From the NCBI GenBank assembly GCA_028716365.1, contig JAQUPZ010000008.1, forward strand, positions 62,001 through 126,000: DNA of 64,000 nucleotides, given 5' to 3'. Each line of letters begins with the position of its first letter. Position 1 is the first letter of the stretch. Position numbers and translations under genes: made by a program. Shown here piece after piece: positions 1 to 9,597 of this stretch. The notes below the pieces were generated by a model that was not told where the DNA came from, searched no databases, and saw only the letters and a program-made list of their open reading frames with translations. This DNA comes from Kiritimatiellia bacterium (lineage in GTDB: Bacteria > Verrucomicrobiota > Kiritimatiellia > UBA8416 > YA12-FULL-48-11).

Positions 1-6
1 AGGTCT

Positions 7-780
7 ATGATCAAGGTTTTACACAAGGTTTTTGATATTTTTGAGTTGCTGGCTGAGACACCGGACAAGGCAAAATCCCTTAGCGATATTGCCGGTAAAC
101 TGAAAATGCATCCGGCCACCTGCGCAAATATTTTACAGACCATGGTGCGCCGCCATTATGTCGAGCAAATCGCACCAAGGAAAGGATACGTCCTCGGCCC
201 CCTGGTATTCCATGTCACGCGGCAGGGTCCGTATCGCAAGGACCTGGTGACTGTTTCTGAGCAACCCATGGAGATACTGGCCAAAGATGTCAATGAAACA
301 GTTCTGCTTGTAATCCTGCGCCAGGGCCGTCGTTTTATTTTGTCGCAAATCAACGGTCAGCAGCATATTCAGGTTGGCCCCCAGGCGCTGGGCCTGACCA
401 ATATATACGAAACTGCAACCGGAAGACTTCTTCTGGCTTACATGCCTGAACATGAAGTTGACAAGGTTGTGGCGGAACTTGGCCTGCCAGGAAAATTGTG
501 GCGACAAGTTGACAACATCACGGCCCTGAGAAAAGCCCTGGCAAAAATCAGAAACGAAGGATGGGTTTGTCACTCGCCCGACGATGAGACAGTCGGCATT
601 GCCTTCCCTATTCACAGTCCGGCAGGTCATGTTATTGCCGCCATCGGTTTATTCCTGCCAAAGTTCCGTTTCAAAGGACGTCACGAACAGAATGTCGTAT
701 CAGGCCTGCGTCGTGCAGCAAAAGCAATCACCCAGGCCCTGGAACAAAAATCTAAATACCCGTCAAAAACAATGGAATAA
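7..780 (+). CDS. IclR-family transcriptional regulator
   Basis: A 257-residue protein with the two-part IclR architecture. Residues about 1-65 form a winged helix-turn-helix (VLHKVFDIFELLAE, then a helix pair around SLSDIAGKLKMHPATCANILQTM). Residues about 80-245 form the effector-binding domain, including the typical ETATGRLLLAYMP stretch and the C-terminal GIAFPIHSPAGHVIAAIGLF. IclR proteins are dimeric repressors or activators of carbon-source catabolism. Only six bases precede the start, so the promoter lies outside the window. The gene ends 13 bases before the QueG-like gene, suggesting co-transcription and control of the genes downstream. The ligand cannot be read from sequence. Confidence 0.93.
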   Translation: MIKVLHKVFDIFELLAETPDKAKSLSDIAGKLKMHPATCANILQTMVRRHYVEQIAPRKGYVLGPLVFHVTRQGPYRKDLVTVSEQPMEILAKDVNETVLLVILRQGRRFILSQINGQQHIQVGPQALGLTNIYETATGRLLLAYMPEHEVDKVVAELGLPGKLWRQVDNITALRKALAKIRNEGWVCHSPDDETVGIAFPIHSPAGHVIAAIGLFLPKFRFKGRHEQNVVSGLRRAAKAITQALEQKSKYPSKTME

Positions 781-793
781 GGAAATACTCGCC

Positions 794-3112
794 ATGTTAA
801 AAGAACAGATAAAGAACTTCGCTTACGAGATAGGAGCTGACCTGATTGGTTTTGGGAATGTAGAGCGTTCCATAAACGCACCCCTGATGATGAGTCCACG
901 CGGTCTTTTCCCTAAATGCCGTACGATTATCGTTATGGCAATACATCACCCGGACGCCTGTATCGAACTTGGCGGCGAAAAACATCCACAGGACATAGGT
1001 CCATATTCCATTCAGTATCTGATGAATGCCCGGTTGGACGAACTCTCGTATAGGATGGCTGTTTATCTGGAAAAAACGGGATTCAATGCCTTGCCAATCG
1101 CGGCAAGCAATATATGGCGGTACAATCAATACAAGGATTTGAAGGCAATTTTTGCACCGGATATAAGTCATATATACATGGCCATCGTGACTGGTCTGGC
1201 CGACATCGGTTTTAACGGTCTTGCACTTACACCGGAATACGGGGCCCGCAACAGATTCGTAACTGTACTCACAGATGCCGTGATTGAACCGGACCCGTTA
1301 ATTATGCCTGGTTCCATCTGCGACAAGTGCATGTTGTGTAGAAAGAACTGTCCGACAAAAGCGCTGGTGAAAGAAATCCAAGGCGAAAACGTCCTGAAGA
1401 TTGAAAATTATGAGTACAAATTCCCCAAGAAAAATCTGTGGCGCTGCGCCTGGGGTGAACATTTCGATCTCGACCTTGATCTTGAGATTCCCGACAAAGT
1501 TGATGAATCCGTAATCCTGGATATGGTCAAAAAACATGGCCTTCGCGGCGGTGAAATGGGCCAGTGTCTGAAATTCTGCGTGCCGAAAAAACTGAGAAGC
1601 TTCGATAAAGCCTATTCCAGGACTCCAATGCGAAAACCTTCCGTCAGCGTGGACGAAAGTCTCGAATCGAGAAAACTGACAGACAAACTTATCTCTGCCG
1701 CCTATGCAAAAGGCGCCGAGCACGTGTTCGTCCATACAGCAGAAGATCTGAAAGCGGCCGGTATTTCCATTGATTCTCAACTTCCCGGGGCCCAATCCGC
1801 CATCACGGTGATGATCAACCGCACCGCGGACAACAGTAACAAATGGCAGGAGGAATGCCGGGGTATTTTCGAATTCGGCGCACGTCAACTTGTAGATTCG
1901 GTCTGTTATGACCTTACGCGCGAGCTGGAGGATCTGGGTTTTCGATCAGTCATGAATATCGAGAAAAGCGGCTCGCACTACGCCGAGACAGGCGTCAAGA
2001 GCATGGCGTACCGGATTCTTCAAACAGTTGCCGGTTTTGATGACTCACGGGCCATGGCCAATACCGTCATAACACGGAAACGGTTATCTCCAAGGATTAT
2101 GAATTTGAATGCCATTCCATCCGGTCCGGTTCTGAAAAAAGCGGATTTAACAGATATCCTTCGGGACAAAGTACTTTCACTCGGTGCCGATCTTGTCGGG
2201 ATAGCCTCAAAGGAACGAATTGACTCCATTCACTCACAGATTCGGAATTATTTTGAGAACCGCGAAACACTCGTTGCCGTCGATAAAGCAAAGCCCTTCT
2301 CTCAGTGGGTACCTGAAATAAAACGCGAAAAGAGGCAGGTTGCAACGTGTTCGGACTACATGCCTGATGCCAGATCGGTTATCGTTATAGCGTTACGGTT
2401 TAATCAGGAAGTTCTGAAAAATGCAACAAAGCCGCCAGCCGAAGCCGTTGGTCCATATGCATTCCAAACCTACGTCACGAACTGGATGGGGAAAATACTG
2501 GGTATTCGAATCGTCAAGCTTCTTGAAAACTACGGTTACAAGGGCGTACTGGTTTCGGACCTGATGCACACGGAATCGTGGATTGCCAATCCGCGCAGTT
2601 GGCAGGAAGATGTATTGTCTAACCGTTTCGCCGCTGTTGCTGCAGGGCTGGGCGCTTTGACTGTAAATGGCAGAGTGGCAACATCGCAGTTTGGAATCAG
2701 GCAGAGGTTTCTTGCCATTGTAACCAATGCCGATCTTGTCCCTTCCCCAATGGTCTCCAGCAGTGACAACACGCTGTGCGAACGATGCGAGAAGTCATGT
2801 GTGCAGGCATGTCCGACCAAGGCGTTCAAGAAGGAATTCATTGAATTCACATGCGAAGGCAGGAAATTCCGGTGCCTGGACATTGAGCAGGTACTTTGCG
2901 ACTGGAGCAAGCGTTACACCCTGGTTCCTGAAAGCGGATTCGGATACCTCGGGTCCACCGTCAATGAAAAGCCATCAAGAAATCCTTCGGAAGCTGAACT
3001 CGGCGAGGCTCTGAAGAAAATTGATCCGATCAAAAAGTACCGGCCGGTTGTTGCCGAACCCTGTGTATTGAAATGTCCTTATGCCCAGGAAAATTTGGCT
3101 CTGGTCAAGTGA
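794..3112 (+). CDS. Multi-domain QueG/reductive-dehalogenase-like Fe-S protein
   Basis: A 772-residue protein made of repeated QueG-like (epoxyqueuosine reductase / reductive-dehalogenase-like) modules. The N-terminal module ends in a ferredoxin motif C176-x2-C179-x2-C182-x3-C186-P. A middle stretch of about residues 290-450 keeps module-like patterns (KGAEHVFVH, then FGARQLVDSVCYDL) but has no cysteine cluster. The C-terminal module carries C662-x2-C665-x3-C669-x3-C673-P and a late CVLKCP. The start at 794 was chosen because it begins at the family N-terminus (MLKEQIKNFAYEIGADLIGF); a longer upstream frame would overlap iclR. Ordinary QueG is about 350-400 residues, so this is an internal duplication or triplication. 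The substrate is unknown. It is not obviously the tRNA enzyme, because two further paralogues sit in the glycan cluster at 12.6-14.5 kb. Confidence 0.82.
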   Translation: MLKEQIKNFAYEIGADLIGFGNVERSINAPLMMSPRGLFPKCRTIIVMAIHHPDACIELGGEKHPQDIGPYSIQYLMNARLDELSYRMAVYLEKTGFNALPIAASNIWRYNQYKDLKAIFAPDISHIYMAIVTGLADIGFNGLALTPEYGARNRFVTVLTDAVIEPDPLIMPGSICDKCMLCRKNCPTKALVKEIQGENVLKIENYEYKFPKKNLWRCAWGEHFDLDLDLEIPDKVDESVILDMVKKHGLRGGEMGQCLKFCVPKKLRSFDKAYSRTPMRKPSVSVDESLESRKLTDKLISAAYAKGAEHVFVHTAEDLKAAGISIDSQLPGAQSAITVMINRTADNSNKWQEECRGIFEFGARQLVDSVCYDLTRELEDLGFRSVMNIEKSGSHYAETGVKSMAYRILQTVAGFDDSRAMANTVITRKRLSPRIMNLNAIPSGPVLKKADLTDILRDKVLSLGADLVGIASKERIDSIHSQIRNYFENRETLVAVDKAKPFSQWVPEIKREKRQVATCSDYMPDARSVIVIALRFNQEVLKNATKPPAEAVGPYAFQTYVTNWMGKILGIRIVKLLENYGYKGVLVSDLMHTESWIANPRSWQEDVLSNRFAAVAAGLGALTVNGRVATSQFGIRQRFLAIVTNADLVPSPMVSSSDNTLCERCEKSCVQACPTKAFKKEFIEFTCEGRKFRCLDIEQVLCDWSKRYTLVPESGFGYLGSTVNEKPSRNPSEAELGEALKKIDPIKKYRPVVAEPCVLKCPYAQENLALVK

Positions 3113-3149
3113 TCTTATAAGTTTGGAAAGATCATACGAAGACTTTGAA

Positions 3150-4274
3150 ATGAGTTTTGAACCTCAAAAGGTTTCCGCCAGTGGTCGTCTGGAATCTCTC
3201 GATGCCCTGCGGGGCTTTGATATGTTTTGGATTATTGGCGGCAGCCAGATCATTTGCGCAATTCTTAAAATTACCGACAAACCATGGGCCTCAGAATTAT
3301 GTAAACAGTTTCAGCATCCTCAGTGGGAAGGATTTCGTTTCTTCGATCTTATTATGCCCCTGTTCCTTTTTATGATTGGCGTGGCAATGCCATTCTCGAT
3401 CAGCAAGAGACTCGAACGCGGCGATAACAAGCTGCAAATCTTCCGGCATGTCCTTATTCGCGTTTTAGTGCTGTGTTTCCTCGGCATGCTGATCAACGGC
3501 AAACTGCTCACGTACGACATTCATAAGTTTCAGATCACGTACAGTGTGCTTCATGTCCTGGCCATGGGTTACCTGGTGGCAGCAATAATCATGTTAAACA
3601 CAAAACCGCGCTGGCAGATTGTAATAACGGCAATCATGCTTCTGGCATATTGGATTATTCAAACCTATGTGCCGGCGCCCGATCACCGCATAGTCGGTAC
3701 CTACGCGCCCGGCGCAAGTTTCGGAGACTGGTTAAACGAGTGGCTGCTGGGCAACTGGCAGGGAGAATGGCGGCGCCCCTGGATCGTGTCTATGACCACT
3801 TACGGTTCGACTGCCATGCTTGGAATATTTGCCGGTCAGTTACTCCGGTCTTCCAGAAATCCCACTTCAAAGATTTTGTGGCTTGTTTCTTTGGGTACCG
3901 GTTGCCTGGTAGTCGGCTGGGTATGGAGTTATCAGTTCCCGATTATCAAGAAGGTGTGGACCAGCACATACGTCCTTTATGCCGGTGGCTGGAGCTATCT
4001 GTTGTTAGCCATTTTTTATCTCGTAATCGATGTGTGGGGACTGTGCAAGTGGGCCTTCCCTTTCAAGGTGATCGGAATGAACGCTATAGTGGCTTATATG
4101 GCCTGGAATCTATTCAGCCCGGCATTTGGCCAGGTTGCCAGGGTATTCGTTGAAGGGCTTAAACAACATATCGCGACACCATATTACCTGCCAATCGAAC
4201 GGACAGGAACATTCCTTGTTCTCTGGCTCATTCTGTACTTGATGTATCGCACACGGACCTTTGTGAAAATATAA
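3150..4274 (+). CDS. DUF5009 / heparan-N-acetyltransferase-like membrane protein
   Basis: A 374-residue polytopic membrane protein. It opens with the family signature RLESLDALRGFDMFWIIGG, followed by about ten hydrophobic segments. This is the DUF5009 family, related to lysosomal heparan-alpha-glucosaminide N-acetyltransferase, which moves acetyl groups across a membrane onto amino sugars. Whether this protein is an acetyltransferase is inference. The start at 3150 places the signature near the N-terminus; a frame opening at 3081 would overlap the upstream gene and add unrelated residues. Only a weak ribosome-binding site is visible. Its position behind IclR and the QueG-like gene suggests one operon, and the heparinase locus nearby makes an amino-sugar role plausible. 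Confidence 0.85.
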   Translation: MSFEPQKVSASGRLESLDALRGFDMFWIIGGSQIICAILKITDKPWASELCKQFQHPQWEGFRFFDLIMPLFLFMIGVAMPFSISKRLERGDNKLQIFRHVLIRVLVLCFLGMLINGKLLTYDIHKFQITYSVLHVLAMGYLVAAIIMLNTKPRWQIVITAIMLLAYWIIQTYVPAPDHRIVGTYAPGASFGDWLNEWLLGNWQGEWRRPWIVSMTTYGSTAMLGIFAGQLLRSSRNPTSKILWLVSLGTGCLVVGWVWSYQFPIIKKVWTSTYVLYAGGWSYLLLAIFYLVIDVWGLCKWAFPFKVIGMNAIVAYMAWNLFSPAFGQVARVFVEGLKQHIATPYYLPIERTGTFLVLWLILYLMYRTRTFVKI

Positions 4275-4615
4275 ACCGTGGCATATTGCCACCACTACCA
4301 AATGTAAAATATGAAGATGGATGGTAATTATCTAATCGGTAAAATCAAAAAAGGTCAAGAAAAGCATTCAGCAGGAATTGTGCTTACCCTACTTTGGAAG
4401 CAGTTTGAAAAGTTGAAATCAAAATGCCAGTAATAACGTAACACGACTTCGAAAGTCTTTTTGTGGTTATCTACAACGGCTCCAGTTAAGGGATTGCCTC
4501 TTCCAAAACCATTGATCTCTCCACTATTTCCCTATACCCTCTATTCCCAATGTCGTAGACGTTGCACAGGCAGAGTATCGTAAGATAATTGCCCAGGCAA
4601 AATAAGGAATTTTAT
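4275..4615. other. Intergenic region with small hairpin and possible gene remnant
   Basis: This 341-base gap holds no recognisable gene. A small hairpin (GTGGCA-TAT-TGCCAC, 4278-4292) directly follows the DUF5009 stop but lacks a T-run, so it is only a weak terminator candidate. The last 60 or so bases before the next gene read as an open tail (VVDVAQAEYRKIIAQAK, stop at about 4605) with no start or RBS. It may be a decayed 3' end of a lost gene or chance. Confidence 0.35.
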
Positions 4616-6241
4616 ATGACGAAATGTGTAGGTAAAGATGGTCTACGGGGTAGGTCAGGGGGCATGTCGGTTCACATGCCTGATAAACTCATTATAAATA
4701 TAATCTTACTCGTCTGTTGGTGGTTAACGTTATGTTCACCTTTATCGGCGGATACCATCAAAATAGGACAATTCGCTGGAGCGACCTCGGTTAAAGCATG
4801 CCTGAACAGTCCAGAGTTTGAGGTTACGAACATTGTCTGGGATAAAAATAGCACTAATTGGAGTTACCAGCAGTGGATGGATTTGCTTGGTAATTATCAG
4901 GTCGTTGTTTTTCCCGGCGGTTCTGGCGGCGTTATGTACAATAAATTGGGGCGCGAAGGGCAGAGGGCTGTAAAAGATTATGTAAATAAGGGCGGTGGTT
5001 ATTTGGGTGTTTGCGCTGGGGCATGGTTGGCCACAAAGCGTTATTTGGGAATTGCCAATATTGAAGGGGTCGAACCTTGGTACGTCGGGATGGGCGGTCT
5101 GGAAGTGATCATGGAACAGGAATCTAGAAATGTTTTCTCATCTGCCCAGTACCAAGCGCCTTCCATACGAACGATAGAAATGCATAATGGGCCAATGTGG
5201 AGTTTTACACCACCTGATAAATCGAGGCCGGCTTATCGCATACTGGCTTCGTACACCGAAGCGAGAGGGACTAATAAAAACGGCGGTAACGTTTTTAAAG
5301 GAAAACCAGCCATCGTTATAGATGTCTATGGTCAGGGAAAAATTATTTTATTCAGCCCTCATCCTGAACTGGTTTCAAGAAATGGAAACTACAACATGAT
5401 TCCCGAGGCTGTTCGTTGGCTGATCAACCAGTATATCGGGCCTGACGCCGGAACTGGTAAAACAAACCTTTGTGATAAATCAGAAAAAGCCGCCGAGAAT
5501 ACTTCTGAACCTTACGTTATCTCCAGGGAAGGTTCTTTACCCATCATCATATCGGCTCCCCACGGGGGATCTCTTGCTTTTCCAGGCGTTGTCGCACGCA
5601 CAGGGGGCAATGAGGTCAAGCAATTCGCCATCGCTCGTGACGTCAGTACCGATGTCCTGGCACTTGAATTGTCCGCCGCTTTGCTGCGCGACACCGGTAA
5701 AGCCCCGTTCCTGGTGGTGGCGAAGATCAGCCGGAAATATGTCGACCTCAACCGGGCGGAAAAAGATGCCTTTGAAAGTCCAAGCCTTCGCGAAGTCTAC
5801 GAGGCATATCATTCCGCGCTTGAGAAATATTGCCGGCAGGTTGCCAGAAAATGGGGCGGCGGACTGCTGCTTGATATCCACGGACAGGGGGTACGCTCCG
5901 ATTCCATTTTCCGCGGGACCCGTAATGGTGCCACCACCGCGTTACTTTTGAAGAAGTTTGGTGCCAAGGTATTGACCGGTACCCAGGGTTTTCAAGGTCT
6001 GCTCGAAGCTAAAGGCTTCAAAGTGATTCCCTCCAGTGACTCGGAAGATAAAGAGTCCAGGTTCAATGGGGGGTATATCGTGGGGAAATATGGCGAGAAT
6101 GGGAACTATGGCATCGATGCCATACAGTTGGAATTTGGCGGTACTTATACCTCGAAAAAGGCGATCCTTGAAACAGCAAATATTTTGGCCGAAGCTCTGT
6201 CAAATTATATGGCCCTTTATATTTCGCCGTCCGGACAGTAA
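4616..6241 (+). CDS. Secreted BPL_N-like / N-formylglutamate amidohydrolase-like fusion
   Basis: A 541-residue two-domain protein. A hydrophobic segment (IINIILLVCWWLTLCSPLSA) looks like a signal peptide. Residues about 45-285 resemble the BPL_N / class-I glutamine-amidotransferase-like fold, with the nucleophile elbow GVCAGAW (C133) and a later FSPHPE. Residues about 300-535 resemble N-formylglutamate amidohydrolase: SAPHGG, a DLNR motif in KYVDLNRAEKD, and LLLDIHGQG, which usually supply metal and substrate ligands. The start at 4616 follows an AAGGAA ribosome-binding site. The likely activity is hydrolysis of amide bonds in a modified amino acid or peptide outside the cytoplasm. I do not know this fusion as a characterised enzyme. 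Confidence 0.78.
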   Translation: MTKCVGKDGLRGRSGGMSVHMPDKLIINIILLVCWWLTLCSPLSADTIKIGQFAGATSVKACLNSPEFEVTNIVWDKNSTNWSYQQWMDLLGNYQVVVFPGGSGGVMYNKLGREGQRAVKDYVNKGGGYLGVCAGAWLATKRYLGIANIEGVEPWYVGMGGLEVIMEQESRNVFSSAQYQAPSIRTIEMHNGPMWSFTPPDKSRPAYRILASYTEARGTNKNGGNVFKGKPAIVIDVYGQGKIILFSPHPELVSRNGNYNMIPEAVRWLINQYIGPDAGTGKTNLCDKSEKAAENTSEPYVISREGSLPIIISAPHGGSLAFPGVVARTGGNEVKQFAIARDVSTDVLALELSAALLRDTGKAPFLVVAKISRKYVDLNRAEKDAFESPSLREVYEAYHSALEKYCRQVARKWGGGLLLDIHGQGVRSDSIFRGTRNGATTALLLKKFGAKVLTGTQGFQGLLEAKGFKVIPSSDSEDKESRFNGGYIVGKYGENGNYGIDAIQLEFGGTYTSKKAILETANILAEALSNYMALYISPSGQ

Positions 6242-6457
6242 GGAAGTCTTTACTGCTGTAATTTAGCCACATCACAGATCTAATCTCCGGTATCTTTTCA
6301 TGCGCTACCGGCCGTCCCTGAACGACCTCTTCCGCCTGGCCTGGTCCAGCACAAGGGACTATAACAGAAATCCTGTCCCTCAAAACCCCACCCTATCTCC
6401 TGTTAACAGGAAATCCCCTATTCCCTACAACATTGGGATTTTGTAAACTTAAAATCC
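6242..6457. other. Convergent intergenic region, no gene seen
   Basis: A gap between the convergent BPL_N-like gene and the heparinase gene. It contains a 12-base palindrome CCTGTTAACAGG (6399-6410). No convincing terminator, RNA or reading frame was found. Confidence 0.4.
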
Positions 6458-9334
6458 CTAAAACCTGGGCAGAGACCAATTTGTCGGCGTCGAATTATGG
6501 AACAAGTCTTTACCGCGGAAACGTAATTGCGTGGCGCCGGCAGTAAAGGCACTTCGCACAGTACCGTTCTGCGAATCAAAGCGAATCGCCGCCACCTCAC
6601 CGTCGCTTTCCAAGTCACAGCCACTCAACACGCCTTGAGTATCCTGTTTCCGAAACAGCACTACATGTACGTCACTGCCTGTAACGATATGGATACCGAA
6701 GGCATTAGTGGCTGACAAAGGTTCGATACGTCCCTCCGGTTCAACAACGGGCGCCAGCCGGCGGATCTGCATAACAGTTACAAAATCTTCTTTTATGGCG
6801 GGCATATCCGGTGTCACTGTCATCGTCCACTCGTGTGAGTATTTTTCCGGCGGTACAGGTCGCGTGCTATAACCATCCACGGGTTCGACAGGATAGCCTT
6901 TGGTGACGACCATGGCAAGTTTGGCTGGCATGAGGAACCGGCCACGCAAGGCCGCCTGACCCGAAGTGAGCTTAAACGACTGCGTGCTCGTATCAGTCTC
7001 AATCGACGCAACCGCGTGTAACAGCCAGTCATAGCGAGCAGGCATTTTGTTAGACTGCAACACGTCATGGACAACAACGAAACCCGGTTTGATGAACAGT
7101 GCGCGACGATCGAAACGCTTGAGCTGGCCGAAATAGACAGCAGGATTGGAAGCGTCGCCGACAACGTAGCCATAAGCGGGTGAATCGTAATAAGCAGCAA
7201 CACGGCCATCAGCGCCTTTCTGCATATGGGCCTGATCTTTGCCATTGACGAGGACCGTATTGTGGGCGCGGGTGAGTGTGGAGTATCCCTTGAAGTGCGG
7301 GCTACCATACCAGTCATAATAACCAGAATCTATCGCAAGTTTTTCTCCGTAGGCGTGGATGACAAAACCGTTCTGGTCGTCGTGTTGGTGGCCAGCATAG
7401 AATGGCCCGCTACGCATGGCAAATGTTGAGCTCTCGCGACCATCCGCCAAAGAGGTGTTGAAGAGAACCCAACCGATGTGACGGTAGTGAATTGATTGTG
7501 GCAGGTCCGTCGGTACTTTCGGCTCAAGATCATCCACAACGTTGGTCGCGCCGCTATACCAAAGCGCATAGGAATCATGTGTCCGCAGAGCCAAGTCGTG
7601 TACTTGCCTTTGTTCGGCAGGGCCTTTGACGCCGTGGTTGGGTTTGGCAGTATCGGCAAATGAAACTGCCCAGGCCCCCGGCGGTGCGCAATACATAGGG
7701 AACCGCGCCGTCTGGCTCAGCCACGGATGTTTAAAAATGTCAATTTCACAAACATGTTTCATCATGTCGCAGTAATCAATCACGAAACCCAAGCCGTAAC
7801 CCCAGTAGCCGATACCTTCGTTATTGTCGCCCTGGTAGCCGAGACAGCAGAGGAACCGGCCAAGATAAAGCTGGCGCGAGTACTCAGCCCAATCAGCCGC
7901 TTCATCATATTCACCGATTAGCACGATCCCCGCCTCACCGAGCGCAAGTGTCTGAAGCCACGGGTGGTTATTCGCTTCATTACCGCGAAATGGATTCAAA
8001 CGATCCCAAAACTGAACTGCACGCGTGATGATCACCTCTCGTAATTTTGCCCGCTCGTCGACCGAAAGGTGGTCGTGTAATATGTCATAACACCAGCTCA
8101 ATCCACGGAGCAAATGCTGCGCGCCAATATCGCCGACCTCCATCGCGCTGCCACCCTTTGGATCCCATTCGGCTGCCGCAAATGCCATCGTTTTGGTCCA
8201 CTCGAGGACCTGTTTGTCACAGGTGAGCGCGGCAAGTTGCGCGATCTGCTGTAATCGCCGTCCCGTCCGGCCAGTAATGCCGCCGGCAACCTTTCCATAC
8301 CAGTCAATCCATGTCGGCCAGTCAGGATTGCCAGGCGCATAACGCGGCGGATCCGCCGGTACCCCACCCCGCTGGAGTTTCTCCGCCACCTTTATCAATG
8401 CGGCCCGATCCTTGTTGCCTGATTCCTTTCGGGCAGCTTCCAAATCAATGACACGCGGACGCGGCGACGCAGTAATCTTTGCTACGGGTACCGGGTCGGT
8501 AATAAACCGATGTGCTTCCGGAACGATTTTGATTTTCCGGATATCGGACCATCCTTCGTTCAACTCGGAAGAAATCTTCACACGCCAGTACCATATACCC
8601 GGCGCAAGCGGTTGCGGCGGTGTGTGGAAGTTTTGTGAAAGACTGATGGTGGTACTTTTGGCCTCCGGGAAAGCGGGATCAGTTGAATATTGCAATTGAG
8701 TTGTTTTTGGGTGACGCGACCAGTTAAAGAGTGGCGGGTTACTCGTGGATATGCGCGCCTCGTCGCTCAGCCGGGACTCGCGAGTTTTCACGGCAAGCGT
8801 CACATTGTCCAACCAGACGGTCATGACTGCCTTTGTGTCGCCTTTAGCACGGCCATAGAGGTTAACACGTTCCAGCACCTTTCCGAGTGACAGTACGCCG
8901 CCGTTAGAACTGCGCATCTCGCCTAACACAATTTCTGTGTGTTTCCATTCAAGACCAAATGGATGGTCGTTAAACCACTGTTTGCCACTGCCATCGAAAA
9001 ACAGCACTCCCAAGTACGCCGCCTGCTGACCGGCTCCAATCTCTTCGCGATGATCAAAGGAGAGCACAAGATTCTTCTCCAATGGGAATGGCCGCTTGAT
9101 GGTGACTTGTGCGTAACGACCCGGCTTGAGATTTTGGAAACGCAGCGCGTGACCGGTCCCACCAGTACCAGCAGCAACAATAGCAGCTTCGACATCTTTA
9201 AACGACAGTATTGGATATTGATTGAGGTTCGTTCCGTCCTCAAAATCACAATGAAACACGACGCCGTCATCCGCCGACAAGGCAGAGACAACACATAAGA
9301 CGAGCATTAACAAAGCTATCTGTAATGTCTTCAT
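6458..9334 (-). CDS. Heparinase II/III family polysaccharide lyase (DUF4962 N-terminal)
   Basis: A 958-residue secreted protein starting with a signal peptide (MKTLQIALLMLVLCVVSALSA). Residues about 25-180 form a carbohydrate-binding-like beta domain. Residues about 200-590 match the DUF4962 / alpha-toroid part of heparinase II/III-like lyases (FSWCYD-type and ANNHPWLQTLALGEAG patterns). Residues about 600-850 hold the heparinase II/III beta-sandwich, with RSGPFYAGHQHDDQNGFVIHAYGEKLAIDSG including the conserved histidines of that domain. These enzymes cleave uronate-containing polysaccharides by beta-elimination. The start is supported by a GAGAGG site about eight bases upstream. It is the last gene of a minus-strand run with a GH84-like hexosaminidase, which fits a glycosaminoglycan-like substrate, although alginate-like or other uronan targets are possible. 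Confidence 0.86.
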   Translation of the reverse strand: MKTLQIALLMLVLCVVSALSADDGVVFHCDFEDGTNLNQYPILSFKDVEAAIVAAGTGGTGHALRFQNLKPGRYAQVTIKRPFPLEKNLVLSFDHREEIGAGQQAAYLGVLFFDGSGKQWFNDHPFGLEWKHTEIVLGEMRSSNGGVLSLGKVLERVNLYGRAKGDTKAVMTVWLDNVTLAVKTRESRLSDEARISTSNPPLFNWSRHPKTTQLQYSTDPAFPEAKSTTISLSQNFHTPPQPLAPGIWYWRVKISSELNEGWSDIRKIKIVPEAHRFITDPVPVAKITASPRPRVIDLEAARKESGNKDRAALIKVAEKLQRGGVPADPPRYAPGNPDWPTWIDWYGKVAGGITGRTGRRLQQIAQLAALTCDKQVLEWTKTMAFAAAEWDPKGGSAMEVGDIGAQHLLRGLSWCYDILHDHLSVDERAKLREVIITRAVQFWDRLNPFRGNEANNHPWLQTLALGEAGIVLIGEYDEAADWAEYSRQLYLGRFLCCLGYQGDNNEGIGYWGYGLGFVIDYCDMMKHVCEIDIFKHPWLSQTARFPMYCAPPGAWAVSFADTAKPNHGVKGPAEQRQVHDLALRTHDSYALWYSGATNVVDDLEPKVPTDLPQSIHYRHIGWVLFNTSLADGRESSTFAMRSGPFYAGHQHDDQNGFVIHAYGEKLAIDSGYYDWYGSPHFKGYSTLTRAHNTVLVNGKDQAHMQKGADGRVAAYYDSPAYGYVVGDASNPAVYFGQLKRFDRRALFIKPGFVVVHDVLQSNKMPARYDWLLHAVASIETDTSTQSFKLTSGQAALRGRFLMPAKLAMVVTKGYPVEPVDGYSTRPVPPEKYSHEWTMTVTPDMPAIKEDFVTVMQIRRLAPVVEPEGRIEPLSATNAFGIHIVTGSDVHVVLFRKQDTQGVLSGCDLESDGEVAAIRFDSQNGTVRSAFTAGATQLRFRGKDLFHNSTPTNWSLPRF

Positions 9335-9597
9335 GAGCCCGACCTCTCATTCCGGACTTTGAAGGGTCACATTTTTGCTTTCACATTTAGTTTTTAAACT
9401 TTTTACCGACTATGTCACGATTTAAGAATTTTTCAAATCGTTTAATCATATGATTGTTGCTCGAGACATTCTCCACAGACACAAAGACAAATGGAAATCT
9501 GTGACGTTTACATGTGACACACTATGATAGGAATAAATGTCGTAGCGGCTTATATGGCGAAGTATTACACGCGGATCTTCGTGGGTGACCACGACAA
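9335..9597. promoter_or_regulatory. Intergenic region with 12-bp palindrome upstream of heparinase
   Basis: This 263-base A/T-rich gap between two same-direction genes contains a perfect palindrome AATCATATGATT (9444-9455) and a nearby imperfect GATTT...AAATC repeat (about 9419-9439). Both are candidates for an operator in front of the heparinase gene. No reading frame or RNA was recognised, and no clear sigma-70 promoter could be fixed. Confidence 0.3.

Noticed and set aside
1298..1888. 196-codon minus-strand frame inside the QueG-like gene
   Set aside because: It is a shadow of a real gene with two cysteine clusters on the plus strand.
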